Of a stretch of 49,001 nt of DNA, positions 21,678 to 32,901 are shown piece by piece. Under the pieces are notes generated by a model. That model was not told the DNA's origin, made no database searches, and saw only the letters and a list, made by a program, of their open reading frames with translations. The stretch's first letter is position 1. Each line of letters begins with the position of its first letter. Location of the stretch: assembly GCA_003214115.1 (NCBI GenBank), contig QCMA01000007.1, forward strand, positions 1 through 49,001, given 5' to 3'. This DNA is from Prochlorococcus sp. AG-418-I21. GTDB taxonomy: Bacteria; Cyanobacteriota; Cyanobacteriia; PCC-6307; Cyanobiaceae. Position numbers and translations under genes: made by a program.

Positions 21678-24509
21678 TTAATTTTTTTCATCAACGTCAG
21701 TTTTAGGTTGAAACATAAACATTGAATAAATAACATTTCTTCTCATGTTAGTCATCATCTCTAGAAACATGTCATATCCTTCATTTTTATATTCGATTAA
21801 GGGATCTTTTTGACCATAACCTCTCAATCCGACTGATTCCCTTAAAGAATCCATAGATTGAAGATGTTCTCGCCATAAATTATCAATTTGCTGCAAAATA
21901 AAAAATCTTTCAGCTTCTCGCATTAATCCTGGGCGAATCTTTTCTATTTGTGATTCCTTTAGATCATAAGCAATTCGCAACTGCTCTTGAAGATAGTTTT
22001 TTAATTCTTCTACTGACAATAAATTGATATCGTCAGCTTTGAGATCATCTAACAAATATATAAATTCTTTGACTTTAGAAATTAATTGATCAATATTCCA
22101 TTCTTCAGGAGGAAGATCAGGGTTAATATAGGCCTCTACAATTTCACTCATTGTTCTTTCTCCATAACCTATTACTTGCCTCTTTAGATCAATTCCTTGC
22201 AAGACCCTTAGTCTTTCGCTGTAAACTGCTTTTCTTTGATTATTCATTACCTCATCATATTCAAAAACTTGTTTTCTAATATCGTAATAATAGGTTTCTA
22301 CTTTCTTTTGAGCACTTTCTAAAGATCTAGTAAGCATTCCTGACTCTATAGGCATATCTTCATCAACCCTAAAAGCATTCATTAAATTTGCTACTCTATC
22401 ACCTCCAAAAATCCTTAATAAATTATCCTCTAAAGATAAAAAGAATCTAGTGCTACCAAGGTCACCTTGTCTTCCTGCTCTACCTCTTAATTGATTATCC
22501 ACTCTTCTTGATTCATGTCTCTCAGTACCGATAACATGTAAACCACCAGCTTCTCTTACTTTCTTTTCTTCATAAATCAATACATTTTCATATTCTTTTT
22601 TTACATTTGACAAAGATTCTCTCAAAAGCTTTATCGAATCATCTTCAGTTGGTGCTTTTTCTGCAGCTGTAGCTATTCTGTCATCTAGTTCCAAGGAAGA
22701 AAGTTGTCTATCACCCCAATTTTCAACAAGTTTTTTAGATAAAAGAGAAAGTTTATTTTCAATTCCTTCGTCCAGTTTGCAAGGGAAAAGGCTTGTAGAA
22801 GAGCCTGGAATGTTATTTTTCAAATTTTTGCCTACTTTTGAAGAAAAACCAGCCTTGGCTTTTGAACTTCTTTGTTTAGGAATTGGAGGTTTGTGCTCAT
22901 TATCTGGCTTTACTAGCAAAGGAGTTAGAGTCTCCTTTAATTTAAGCCTTGCCATATAGTCACTATTTCCACCAAGAATGATATCCGTTCCCCTCCCAGC
23001 CATATTGGTCGCGATGGTAACAGCACCTGCTCTTCCAGCCTGAGCAATAATTTCCGCTTCACGTTCTACATTCTCAGGCTTTGCGTTTAACAAGTTATGT
23101 GGGATTTTTTCTTCGGATAGCAGTGAACTGAGCAACTCACTTTTTTCAACACTTGTTGTACCCACTAAAACAGGTCTGCCATCTCTATGAATTTGTGCTG
23201 TTTCTTTAGCGACGGCTTTCCATTTTCCTATCTCTGTTTTAAATACTTGATCTGACCAGTCTTGTCTTTTCCTTATTTGATTTGTCGGAATAACTGTTGA
23301 TTCTAATTTGTAAGTTTTTTCAAATTCAACCTCCTCAGTTTTTGCAGTTCCAGTCATACCTGCTAAGCCAGGATATAATAGAAAAAAATTCTGATAAGTA
23401 ATTGATGCTAATGTCTGAGTCTCAGGCTGAATTTTTAGGCCCTCTTTTGCTTCTATTGCCTGATGCTGTCCATCACTCCATCTCCTTCCAGGCATCACCC
23501 TGCCTGTAAATTCATCAACTATTACTGCATCATCATTTTTTATAATATAGTTTACATCTCTGATAAATAATTCTTTAGCTTTTAAAGCATTTGTTATGTA
23601 GTGTGCCCAAGGATCTTGAGGATTATACAAATCACCAACTCCCAAATACTCTTCACACTTAGCAAAACCCTGATCAGTTAATATACAACTTCTCTGCTTT
23701 TCATCAACTTCATAATCACCTTCGGGATCAATGCCATCTTTACTTAATTCTTTTGCTTTCACTAATGCCAAAGATAATTCTGCAGCTTTTTGATATTTTT
23801 CTTGCGGTCTTTCAACTTGACCAGAAATGATAAGAGGTGTTCTTGCCTCATCAATTAATATTGAATCCACTTCATCAATGACGCAGTAATTAAATTTTCT
23901 TTGCACTACCTCATTAATATCGGTAGACATATTATCTCTTAAATAATCAAATCCTAATTCGGAATTCGTGGCATATGTTATGTCACAGGCGTAATTTTTC
24001 TTTCTCTCAACTGGACTCATATCTTGCTGAATTAAACCAACAGATAAACCTAAAAAACGATGAACTTGTCCCATCCACTCAGCATCTCTTCTTGCTAAAT
24101 AATCATTTACCGTGACGACATGCACCCCTTTTCCCGTTAAAGCATTTAAAAAACAAGGTAATGTTGCGACAAGAGTTTTTCCTTCTCCAGTCTTCATCTC
24201 TGCAATTTGACACTCATGCAAAACCATCCCTCCAATTAACTGGACATCAAAATGCCTCATATCAAGTACACGTGTACTTGCTTCTCTAACAATTGCAAAG
24301 GCTTTAGGAAGAAAATCTTCTAAGAGTTCCTTTTGTTTTCTTATATCTAATTCAGATGAGATATTTGATTTAAGATTTTGGGTTTCATTTCTTAGCTCAT
24401 CATCAGTCAATTGAGAAATTTCTTCTTCTAAAAAATTTATTTCTTCCACTATTGGTTGATAGCGCTTTAACTTTCGTGTATTCGGGTCTCCCAACAAAAG
24501 TTTTAGCAT
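21678..24509 (-). CDS. secA: Preprotein translocase subunit SecA
   Basis: 943 aa; [77 protein letters not shown]. Confidence 0.98.
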   Translation of the reverse strand: MLKLLLGDPNTRKLKRYQPIVEEINFLEEEISQLTDDELRNETQNLKSNISSELDIRKQKELLEDFLPKAFAIVREASTRVLDMRHFDVQLIGGMVLHECQIAEMKTGEGKTLVATLPCFLNALTGKGVHVVTVNDYLARRDAEWMGQVHRFLGLSVGLIQQDMSPVERKKNYACDITYATNSELGFDYLRDNMSTDINEVVQRKFNYCVIDEVDSILIDEARTPLIISGQVERPQEKYQKAAELSLALVKAKELSKDGIDPEGDYEVDEKQRSCILTDQGFAKCEEYLGVGDLYNPQDPWAHYITNALKAKELFIRDVNYIIKNDDAVIVDEFTGRVMPGRRWSDGQHQAIEAKEGLKIQPETQTLASITYQNFFLLYPGLAGMTGTAKTEEVEFEKTYKLESTVIPTNQIRKRQDWSDQVFKTEIGKWKAVAKETAQIHRDGRPVLVGTTSVEKSELLSSLLSEEKIPHNLLNAKPENVEREAEIIAQAGRAGAVTIATNMAGRGTDIILGGNSDYMARLKLKETLTPLLVKPDNEHKPPIPKQRSSKAKAGFSSKVGKNLKNNIPGSSTSLFPCKLDEGIENKLSLLSKKLVENWGDRQLSSLELDDRIATAAEKAPTEDDSIKLLRESLSNVKKEYENVLIYEEKKVREAGGLHVIGTERHESRRVDNQLRGRAGRQGDLGSTRFFLSLEDNLLRIFGGDRVANLMNAFRVDEDMPIESGMLTRSLESAQKKVETYYYDIRKQVFEYDEVMNNQRKAVYSERLRVLQGIDLKRQVIGYGERTMSEIVEAYINPDLPPEEWNIDQLISKVKEFIYLLDDLKADDINLLSVEELKNYLQEQLRIAYDLKESQIEKIRPGLMREAERFFILQQIDNLWREHLQSMDSLRESVGLRGYGQKDPLIEYKNEGYDMFLEMMTNMRRNVIYSMFMFQPKTDVDEKN

Positions 24510-24681
24510 AAGTCAAAGTCCTTAAAAAATTCATCCTATTACAAACATTATAAATTAGTGCGTTACAACAGAATGAGGAAAACTATTATCTCTTTATTTT
24601 ATAGAAACTATCGATTAAGGTATTTAGATTGAGGTCACAAAATAACCTAACTGACATCAATTTTCAAAATCTTTTTAATAA

Positions 24682-25137
24682 ATGAAAGAAATATTTCTAA
24701 TCAAACATGCCAAAGGAGCGTTAGGATTAAGGTTTTTTGGATTAGGTCCTAATCTTAAACCGACGAATGGATTAATTAAGCTACATAAATTACTAGATAC
24801 CAATGCTTTTTGGGCAAAAAATAGAACAATTAATGATTTAAAAAAATGTCTTGCTAACAGTGATGTAATAATAAGTATTTGGGTTGGTAAAGAAATAGTT
24901 GGTTTTGGTAGAGCTTTAACCGATGGGATTTACCGCGGGGTTCTTTGGGATATTGTTATAGACCAAAATCACCAAGGAAAAGGTTTTGGTACATTAATTG
25001 TAAAAAGTCTTTTATCTTCTAAAAAAATCAAAAATACAAAAAAATTATATTTAATGACGACAAATAAGCAATTGTTTTATTCTCAATTTGATTTCAAAGA
25101 AGTTACTTCACAAAATTTATTAATTCGGGAAATTTAA
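24682..25137 (+). CDS. GNAT-family N-acetyltransferase
   Basis: 151 aa; acetyl-CoA motif WDIVIDQNHQGKGFGTLIVKSLL. Confidence 0.87.
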   Translation: MKEIFLIKHAKGALGLRFFGLGPNLKPTNGLIKLHKLLDTNAFWAKNRTINDLKKCLANSDVIISIWVGKEIVGFGRALTDGIYRGVLWDIVIDQNHQGKGFGTLIVKSLLSSKKIKNTKKLYLMTTNKQLFYSQFDFKEVTSQNLLIREI

Positions 25138-25162
25138 ACAAATTTTTCCTATTGAAATTTAA

Positions 25163-25597
25163 TCAAGCAACAAATTTACTATAAAGCCATCTTATAAAAG
25201 GTCCTAAAATTGGAACTGGTCCAAAAGTTGGGCCGCAAAAATCAAAGTAATCTCTATGCTCTTTTATTAATCCATTTTCACCAAATAATAAACGAGTGGT
25301 TCCAGGATAAATAAATTCTTTACCCATAATTTTTAAACCCATTGTCCATTCAACAAATCCACAATCACCAGTTATGGAAATTGCATGAGTTTCTAAAAAA
25401 ACATCATCACACCTTCTAACCAGCTTTTCTTGAGCTTTGACATAAGAATCTAGACCTTCTGTTTCCTGAGTTGGATCTGTAAAAATAACATTCTCATTAT
25501 AAAATTCAGCCCATTTTTGTTTTGTTGGTGCATCCGTACCATAGGGTTTAGTAAATAATCCCTTTAAATCTTCAATAGAAATTACTCTTGTCATCAC
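25163..25597 (-). CDS. NTF2/SnoaL-like domain protein
   Basis: 144 aa; WAEFYNENVIFTDPTQETEGLDSYVKAQEKL...GENGLIKEHRDYFDF pattern typical of NTF2-like folds. Confidence 0.65.
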   Translation of the reverse strand: MMTRVISIEDLKGLFTKPYGTDAPTKQKWAEFYNENVIFTDPTQETEGLDSYVKAQEKLVRRCDDVFLETHAISITGDCGFVEWTMGLKIMGKEFIYPGTTRLLFGENGLIKEHRDYFDFCGPTFGPVPILGPFIRWLYSKFVA

Positions 25598-25639
25598 GAA
25601 ATTATTGTTAAAGATATCTTAAAAGATACAAATATTAAA

Positions 25640-25711
25640 AGCGGATGAAGAGATTCGAACTCTCGACATTCTCCTTGGCAAGGAGATGCTCTACCACTGA
25701 GCTACATCCGC
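25640..25711 (-). tRNA. tRNA-Gly(GCC)
   Basis: Reverse complement GCGGATGTAGCTCAGTGGTAGAGCATCTCCTTGCCAAGGAGAATGTCGAGAGTTCGAATCTCTTCATCCGCT: paired acceptor GCGGATG/CATCCGC, anticodon stem CTCCT/AGGAG with GCC, GTTCGAATC T-arm; CCA not encoded. Confidence 0.96.
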
Positions 25712-25772
25712 ATAACTCTTTTATTTTATCTCAAAGAAGGGATCAATGATAAAAATAATTAAATTTTTTCAA

Positions 25773-26249
25773 TTAATTTAAATTTTTAATTAAAGATCCC
25801 ATCTCAATTGCTTGTAAAGCATAATTCCAACCAAGATTATTTTTAATCCCTGCTCTTTCTAAAGCCTGCTGCATAGTATCAGTAGTTAAAACTCCAAAAA
25901 TAATTGGAACATTATTTTCATTTGAAACTTGCGAAATACCTTTGCTCGCCTCAGATATAACTACATCATAGTGGGAGGTTTCACCACGGATCACAGCCCC
26001 AAGAGCAATTACAACGTCATAACTCTTTTTTTTCATGAGGGTTTTAGCTGCTATTGGTAATTCGAATGAACCAGGAACCCAAACTATATCTACTTGATTG
26101 CTTAATTCAGAAGTATCTAAACCATGTCTTTTTAAACAATCAAGACAACCAGATAGAATTTTATTTGTAATTAAATCATTAAATCTTGCTATTACAATCC
26201 CAACTTTTAAAGTAGAGGCATTAGTAAAAGAACCCTCAAAAATAGCCAT
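25773..26249 (-). CDS. ribH: 6,7-dimethyl-8-ribityllumazine synthase
   Basis: [75 protein letters not shown]. Confidence 0.97.
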   Translation of the reverse strand: MAIFEGSFTNASTLKVGIVIARFNDLITNKILSGCLDCLKRHGLDTSELSNQVDIVWVPGSFELPIAAKTLMKKKSYDVVIALGAVIRGETSHYDVVISEASKGISQVSNENNVPIIFGVLTTDTMQQALERAGIKNNLGWNYALQAIEMGSLIKNLN

Positions 26250-26299
26250 TAAATTTTACTTAGATATATTATATAGACTCTCACGAAAAGGTATTAAGT

Positions 26300-26497
26300 T
26301 CAAACTAATGAAGAAACTATACCTGTAACAAAAACTAAAACAACCCAAACAGCAGCAATAGAATAAATTTTTCTCCTACTTTCTCGCTGTCCTTCCTCAG
26401 TAGAGGGTTGAGTTACATATAAAACGGGTACTCCAACTACCGCAATTAAAGAAGCAAATAGTAGAGCATTTACGAAGAAAAAGTTAACAGCCTGCAT
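26300..26497 (-). CDS. psbZ: Photosystem II reaction centre protein PsbZ
   Basis: 65 aa; two TM helices, LIAVVGVPVLYVTQPSTEEGQRESRRKIYSIAAVWVVLVFVTGIVSSLV matches PsbZ/Ycf9. Confidence 0.93.
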   Translation of the reverse strand: MQAVNFFFVNALLFASLIAVVGVPVLYVTQPSTEEGQRESRRKIYSIAAVWVVLVFVTGIVSSLV

Positions 26498-26637
26498 AAT
26501 TCAGTCTTAAGTTTCAAATATTATAAATACTATAATCTCATGAAAATGATAATTTTTAGAGAAAATTTACATACTTTAGCCACTTTAAATGCAAAAAAAA
26601 AAATCCTACCTAATATCTATTTAGGAATTAAAAAAGT

Positions 26638-29379
26638 ATGCAAGAAGATACGATAATTCAAAAGAATTTATTTGCGATTGGTAATGATAATAATGCGCAA
26701 AAAGAAATAACAAAAATTCCAGAAGATTTTTCTTTGGAAGATTTAAAAAAAGAATCGCAAAAAAGACCCAGACAAAGAAAAAATTCAACTAATTTAATAA
26801 ATAAATTCAAGACTGATTTAATTTCAAATAACAAAAATGTTTGCATCAATGAAGAATCTTATAGCTATAAAACAGTTTCAAAACAGAAATTAACTCCTGT
26901 AATGAAGCATTATGTAACTCTAAAAGAAGAAAATAAAGATAGGTTATTACTTTATAGATTAGGAGATTTTTTTGAATGTTTTTTTGAGGACGCTGTATTA
27001 ATATCTAACCTTTTAGAAATAACGCTTACCAGTAAAGATGCTGGCAAAGAGATTGGTAAGATCCCTATGGCAGGGGTTCCCCATCATGCAATGGAGAGAT
27101 ACTGTGCTGATTTAATTAAAAAAAATTATTCTGTGGTTATATGCGATCAATTAGAAAAAAGTTCTGGAAATTATGGGACTCCAATTAAAAGAGGAATAAC
27201 AAGAATAATTACTCCTGGAACTGTAATTGAAGAGGGGATGTTGATAGCAAAGAAAAATAATTGGATTACTGCTATTTACTTATCAGAAGAAAAATCAGAT
27301 GAATCTTATGAATGGGGTATATCAAAAGCTGATGTAAGCACAGGAGAATTAATAACTTTAGAAGGCCAATCTCTGTCAAAACTATTTGATGAGATTATTA
27401 AATTAGATTCTTCAGAAATTATTGTAGGAAGCAATGCAGTAAGAAATTTATTAATTAAAAGAAATAGTCAAATTACATATACTGTTTCTCAAGAGACTAA
27501 TTTTGGAATTAATGAAGCAAATTATCAAATAAAAAATTATTTCCAAATTGCAAACCTAGAGGGAATAGGACTTAAAAATTTAAACAATGCAACTAGATCA
27601 CTTGGAGGTTTATTAAATTATTTAGAAAAGATTAATCCTTCAAATTTAGATAAAGATTCTTCTTTAAAAATCTCGTTAGACTTTCCACAAATCCAATATG
27701 GTCACAACAAATTAATTATTGATTATCAAACTCAAAAAAACTTAGAAATCAAAAATACACAACGAGAAAACAATTATGTAGGTTCGCTACTATGGAGTAT
27801 TGATAGAACTTATACTTGCATGGGTGCAAGGTGTTTAAGAAGGTGGATAGATTCACCACTATTAAACGTTAATGAAATTTATAAAAGACAAAATATAATT
27901 ACAAACTTTCTTGAATCTAAAAAACTACGTACAGATACTCAAAATTTACTTAGAGCAATGGGGGATTTAGAAAGACTGGCAGGTAGAGCTTGTGCAGGTC
28001 ATGCAAGTCCCAGAGACTTAATTGCAATAGCTGAAGGTTTAAAAAAATTGCCTAGACTGAAATCCATAATTGAATTATTTAAATATGATCTCCCGGATTG
28101 GACTGATCAATTAAAAAATATTGATGAAGTACTCTTAGAATTAGCTGATACTATAAGTTTTAAACTAGTAGAAAATCCTCCTCTAAATATTAGTGAAGGA
28201 GGCATGATCCACGATGGTGTTGACAATATATTAGATGGTTTACGCAATTTAATGGATGATTACTCTGAGTGGCTAAATAAAGAGGAATTAAAGGAAAGGA
28301 AAATTAGCAAAATTTCAAACCTAAAAATTCAATTTCATAAAAATTTTGGATATTACATTTCTATAAATAAGTCAAAAGTTAATTTAGCTCCGCAACATTG
28401 GATCAAAAGGCAAACACTTACTAATGAAGAAAGGTATATCACTTCAGAAATTAAAAATAAAGAAAATAAGATTTTCCAAATAAAAAGTAGAGCTTCATCA
28501 AAAGAATATGAAATTTTCTGCGAATTAAGAAATATAGTTGCTGAAAAAACAAAACAAATAAGATCAATCGCAAAATCCATAGCATCTCTTGATGCTCTAC
28601 TTGGTTTATCAATTACTGCAGTAGAAAACAATTTTATAAAACCTTCATTAATACCAATAAATGATTCAATGATAAAAAATAGTACAAAAATTATCGCAGG
28701 AAGAAATCCAATTGTAGAGCAATTGTTAAGTGATAAAAAGTTTGTAGCAAACGATATCTCTTTTGAGGATAATCAAAAATTAATTATATTAACGGGTCCT
28801 AATGCAAGCGGAAAAAGTTGCTTTATAAGACAACTTGGTTTAATACAAATTCTCACACAAGTTGGTAGCTTTATTCCTGCTAATAATGCTGAAATCAAGA
28901 TTGCAGATAGGATTTTCACAAGAATTGGGGCAGTTGATGATCAATCATCTGGACAATCAACATTTATGGTAGAAATGTCTGAAACTGCATCAATTCTAAA
29001 TCAGGCAACTTCTAGCTCACTAGTTTTACTTGATGAGATAGGCAGAGGGACATCTACTTTTGATGGACTTTCAATAGCTTGGTCAGTAAGTGAATATCTT
29101 GCAAAAAAAATTCAATGTAATACTATTTTTGCTACGCACTATCATGAGCTGAATTATTTAAAAAATTCAAATAAGAATATACAAAATTTTCAAGTTTTAG
29201 TAGAACAAAATAAAGATCAGCTAATCTTTAGCCACAGGATTGTTAAAGGGGGCTCAAACAAAAGCTATGGCATAGAAGCAGCTAAATTAGCAGGAGTTCC
29301 AAAAGAAGTTGTAGAAAAAGCAAAATCAATTTTAAATTCTTTAGAAGAAAATAACAAATTAAATTACGATATTAAATAG
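26638..29379 (+). CDS. mutS: DNA mismatch repair protein MutS
   Basis: 913 aa; [35 protein letters not shown], Walker [45 protein letters not shown]; extended N-terminus. Confidence 0.97.
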   Translation: MQEDTIIQKNLFAIGNDNNAQKEITKIPEDFSLEDLKKESQKRPRQRKNSTNLINKFKTDLISNNKNVCINEESYSYKTVSKQKLTPVMKHYVTLKEENKDRLLLYRLGDFFECFFEDAVLISNLLEITLTSKDAGKEIGKIPMAGVPHHAMERYCADLIKKNYSVVICDQLEKSSGNYGTPIKRGITRIITPGTVIEEGMLIAKKNNWITAIYLSEEKSDESYEWGISKADVSTGELITLEGQSLSKLFDEIIKLDSSEIIVGSNAVRNLLIKRNSQITYTVSQETNFGINEANYQIKNYFQIANLEGIGLKNLNNATRSLGGLLNYLEKINPSNLDKDSSLKISLDFPQIQYGHNKLIIDYQTQKNLEIKNTQRENNYVGSLLWSIDRTYTCMGARCLRRWIDSPLLNVNEIYKRQNIITNFLESKKLRTDTQNLLRAMGDLERLAGRACAGHASPRDLIAIAEGLKKLPRLKSIIELFKYDLPDWTDQLKNIDEVLLELADTISFKLVENPPLNISEGGMIHDGVDNILDGLRNLMDDYSEWLNKEELKERKISKISNLKIQFHKNFGYYISINKSKVNLAPQHWIKRQTLTNEERYITSEIKNKENKIFQIKSRASSKEYEIFCELRNIVAEKTKQIRSIAKSIASLDALLGLSITAVENNFIKPSLIPINDSMIKNSTKIIAGRNPIVEQLLSDKKFVANDISFEDNQKLIILTGPNASGKSCFIRQLGLIQILTQVGSFIPANNAEIKIADRIFTRIGAVDDQSSGQSTFMVEMSETASILNQATSSSLVLLDEIGRGTSTFDGLSIAWSVSEYLAKKIQCNTIFATHYHELNYLKNSNKNIQNFQVLVEQNKDQLIFSHRIVKGGSNKSYGIEAAKLAGVPKEVVEKAKSILNSLEENNKLNYDIK

Positions 29380-29410
29380 ATTTTTGAAACTTTTATAAAA
29401 TAAATACTTT

Positions 29411-30034
29411 TTAAATTGTTTCCCTCAATAAGGCGTTAACCGCAGCAGCTGCCATGGCAGCACCTCCTCTAGTTGAATTCAAAACAATCCTAGGATAATC
29501 GGTGGAAATCAGTTTGTTTTTGCTATTCTCTACTCCAATAAATCCAACAGGCATTCCGATAATTAAACTAGGTAAATCTTTTGCATTTTCTAAAATATCA
29601 ATTAAATAAGTTAACGCTGTAGGTGAACTGCCAATAACTACAATAGGAGATTCGCTTCCAGAATTTATAGCGGATAACTCCTTCCAACCTTCACTTAAGC
29701 CATATGCAGTTTTAGTTAAGTTTGTATGATTATTTTTTCCAAACCACATTCTAGCGGTGAATACTTTATTCCTAGTGGTATTTTCTGCCATGGTTTTTAT
29801 TGCTGCTGCTGCCATATCGGTATCAGTTAAAATAGGAGCACCATTTTTAAGTGCCTGAAGACCCTTTTCACAAGCACCTTCACTAAAATTTACAAGATTT
29901 TGAACTGTAAAATCTCCTGAAGTATGGACTAATCTCTCTAAAACTTTTTTTTCCAAATAATTTAGATCATTGGCTACTAAATGAGATCTTATGAATCTGA
30001 TGCTTTCCAAAAAAATTGGATGATCTATTACCAT
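29411..30034 (-). CDS. cobH: Precorrin-8X methylmutase
   Basis: LVHTSGDFTVQNLVNFS, PILTDTDMAAAAI, GMPVGFIGVENSK, LNSTRGGAAMAAAAVNALL. Confidence 0.95.
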   Translation of the reverse strand: MVIDHPIFLESIRFIRSHLVANDLNYLEKKVLERLVHTSGDFTVQNLVNFSEGACEKGLQALKNGAPILTDTDMAAAAIKTMAENTTRNKVFTARMWFGKNNHTNLTKTAYGLSEGWKELSAINSGSESPIVVIGSSPTALTYLIDILENAKDLPSLIIGMPVGFIGVENSKNKLISTDYPRIVLNSTRGGAAMAAAAVNALLRETI

Positions 30035-30092
30035 TAAATTTAATTTGTGTTAGAAGTAATCATAGTTAATATATGGTTTTTATTGAGCTATT

Positions 30093-31094
30093 ATGCCAAT
30101 ACAAATATTATGGGGTAATGATCTAAATGCTCAAAATACATTTATTCAAAAATTAATTGATAAGGAAGTATCCAAAGAATGGAAAGAAATAAACGTAACC
30201 AATTTAAATGGAGATGATGATGAACAAGTCAATAAAGCTTTTGATGAAGTTCTAACACCTCCTTTTGGAGATGGATACAGAATAGTTACATTGAAAAATA
30301 ATCCCATTTTTACTGCCAAAAATGAAGATCTAAGAACTAAATTTGAAAAAATTCATGACAATATACCCCAAAATACTTATTTGATTTTACAAAATACAAA
30401 AAAACCAGACTCAAGACTAAAGAGTACTAAATTTTTACAAAAACTTATCAAAAATAATTTAGCTAAAGAAAAGTCATTTTCTTTACCAGAAATCTGGGAC
30501 TATGAGGGACAAAAAAGATTTTTAGAAGATACAGCAAATGAAATGAATATTAAAATTGATAAAAATGCAGATGAATTAATTATTGATTCAGTTGGTAATG
30601 ACAGCTTTAAACTAATAAATGAATTAGCCAAAGCAAAAACATACCTCCTTGCAGTATCAAGTGATTCGAATTCACAACTTTTTCTTAAAAGTATTGATGC
30701 AAAAAAAATATTTAGTGATCATCAATCTAATATTTTCAAAATCATTGATCTTCTCTTACAAAAAAATATAAATGAAAGCCTCATTGAAATAAATTATTCT
30801 TTACAGAAAGGAGAACCCGCTTTAAGACTAAATGCAGGTTTAATTAGTCAAATAAGAATTCATACCATTATAAAACTAGCAGTTAATTCAGGTAACGATA
30901 ATGCAGAAAAGATTTGTAATCTTGCAGGCATTTCTAATCCAAAAAGAATTTTTTTTATTCGGAAAAAAGTCAAAAATGTATCTCAAGAATATTTAATTAA
31001 TTTAATGAGTAACTTACTAGATATTGAATCATTACTAAAACAAGGTAATAATCCTATAAATGTTTTTACAGAGAAATTAATTAATTTAAATTAA
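30093..31094 (+). CDS. holA: DNA polymerase III delta subunit
   Basis: 333 aa; overall HolA-like pattern (ILWGNDLNAQNTFIQKLIDKE...PPFGDGYRIVTLKNNP...DELIIDSVGNDSFKLINELAKAKTY). Confidence 0.85.
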   Translation: MPIQILWGNDLNAQNTFIQKLIDKEVSKEWKEINVTNLNGDDDEQVNKAFDEVLTPPFGDGYRIVTLKNNPIFTAKNEDLRTKFEKIHDNIPQNTYLILQNTKKPDSRLKSTKFLQKLIKNNLAKEKSFSLPEIWDYEGQKRFLEDTANEMNIKIDKNADELIIDSVGNDSFKLINELAKAKTYLLAVSSDSNSQLFLKSIDAKKIFSDHQSNIFKIIDLLLQKNINESLIEINYSLQKGEPALRLNAGLISQIRIHTIIKLAVNSGNDNAEKICNLAGISNPKRIFFIRKKVKNVSQEYLINLMSNLLDIESLLKQGNNPINVFTEKLINLN

Positions 31095-31133
31095 CCAAAT
31101 TATAAGTTTAAGAATTTACATTATGATTTAAGT

Positions 31134-32894
31134 ATGGCTTTACTAGTAAAAAAATTTGGCGGTACTTCTGTCGGTGATATTAAAAAAATTAAAAATATTG
31201 CAAGTAGCATTTGTCAAAGTAAAGAAGCAGGGAATGAAATTGTCGTAGTCGTCTCTGCGATGGGTAAAACTACAGATGATTTAAATTGTTTAGCGGAATC
31301 AATTAGTAAAAATCCTAATCGAAGAGAATTGGATATGCTTCTCTCAACTGGAGAGCAAGTAACCATAGCTCTTCTTTCAATGGCATTAAACGAATACGGA
31401 ATACCTGCAATTTCAATGACTGGTAGCCAGGTTGGGATAATTACTGAATCAATTCATGGGAAAGCGAGAATTCTGGATATTAAAACAGAAAGGATCCAAA
31501 ATTATTTAAATCAGGGTTTTGTAATTGTCGTGGCTGGATTTCAAGGAACAACATTAAGCCACACGGGTTCAATGGAAATTACAACTTTGGGTAGAGGTGG
31601 TTCAGATACTTCCGCGGTAGCTTTATCAACAGCTTTAGGAGCTGAGACTTGCGAAATTTATACAGACGTTCCAGGAGTTCTTACTACTGATCCAAGGATT
31701 GTTCCTAAGGCAAAACTCTTAGATGAAATTAGCTGCGAGGAAATGCTTGAACTTGCAAGCGTCGGTGCTTCAGTTCTGCATCCAAGAGCAGTAGAAATTG
31801 CTCGCAATTATGGAATTAAATTGTGTGTCAAATCAAGCCAAAGTGACTCCAGTGGGACTCTACTAGAAAGTCAAATCCAACCTCTCCCGCTAAAAAGAGG
31901 AAGCTTAGAATTAACAAAAACAGTCAATAGTCTTGAAGTATTAGAAAACCAAGCAGTATTTAGTCTCTCAAATATTCCTGATAGGCCTGGGATTGCCGCG
32001 CAAATATTTGAAAAACTTTCAGAAGCAAGTATTAACGTAGATTTAATAATACAAGCGACAAATGATGGAAATAAAAACGATATTACATTTACTGTTGGTG
32101 AATTAGAAGTAAAAAAGACTGCAGAACAATGTGAACTTATAACTAGTCAATTAGGGGGAGAATTTAACTTAAAAACCAACATGACTAAATTAAGTATTCA
32201 AGGAGCAGGCATTATGGGCAGACCTAGTGTTTCAGCTGATTTATTTGATACTTTATCTCAAGCGAATATAAATGTTAGGTTAATTGCTACTAGTGAAATT
32301 AAAGTCAGCTGTGTAATTGAAATTAATAATATACCAAAAGCTATTAGATTTGTTGCTGAGAAATTTAAGTTATCCGACACACAAATATTTGTTAATCCAA
32401 TCAATGAAAAACAAGATCAACCTGAAGTAAGAGGAATTGCATTAGATAAAAACCAAGTTCAGGTAAGCTTTCGAAAACTGCCTGATCGTCCAGGTGTAGC
32501 AGCATCGATATGTTTAGCATTAGCTGAAAATAATTTACTTATCGATACTATTGTTCAGTCTGAAAGAATTTCCTCTTCAAAAACTAAGGATATTAGTCTT
32601 ACAATGAATAAACAAGATAGAGAAAAAGCTAACTTAGTTTTTGAGGCCTTAACAAAAAAATTACCCGGATCATACATTGAAGATGGCCCTGCTATAGCAA
32701 AAGTAAGTACTGTAGGAGCGGGAATGGCATTTAAAGTTGGGACTGCTGGAAAAATATTTAGAGCATTGGCTGACCAAAATATCAATATTGAAATGATTGC
32801 CACGAGTGAAATTAGGACTTCATGTATTGTCTTAGAAAAAGATTGTGACAAAGCAGTTAATGCGATTCATAATCATTTCGAATTAGAAAAATAA
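31134..32894 (+). CDS. lysC: Aspartate kinase with four ACT domains
   Basis: VKKFGGTSVGD, LGRGGSDTSAVALSTALGAETCEIYTDVPGVLTTDPRIV; four ACT-like segments in the C-terminal half. Confidence 0.96.
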   Translation: MALLVKKFGGTSVGDIKKIKNIASSICQSKEAGNEIVVVVSAMGKTTDDLNCLAESISKNPNRRELDMLLSTGEQVTIALLSMALNEYGIPAISMTGSQVGIITESIHGKARILDIKTERIQNYLNQGFVIVVAGFQGTTLSHTGSMEITTLGRGGSDTSAVALSTALGAETCEIYTDVPGVLTTDPRIVPKAKLLDEISCEEMLELASVGASVLHPRAVEIARNYGIKLCVKSSQSDSSGTLLESQIQPLPLKRGSLELTKTVNSLEVLENQAVFSLSNIPDRPGIAAQIFEKLSEASINVDLIIQATNDGNKNDITFTVGELEVKKTAEQCELITSQLGGEFNLKTNMTKLSIQGAGIMGRPSVSADLFDTLSQANINVRLIATSEIKVSCVIEINNIPKAIRFVAEKFKLSDTQIFVNPINEKQDQPEVRGIALDKNQVQVSFRKLPDRPGVAASICLALAENNLLIDTIVQSERISSSKTKDISLTMNKQDREKANLVFEALTKKLPGSYIEDGPAIAKVSTVGAGMAFKVGTAGKIFRALADQNINIEMIATSEIRTSCIVLEKDCDKAVNAIHNHFELEK

Positions 32895-32901
32895 GTTCTT
32901 T

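Noticed and set aside
25640-25711. tRNA-Gly as a genomic-island or phage integration site
   Set aside because: Flanked by ordinary core genes with no integrase, no direct repeat noticed and no phage genes.
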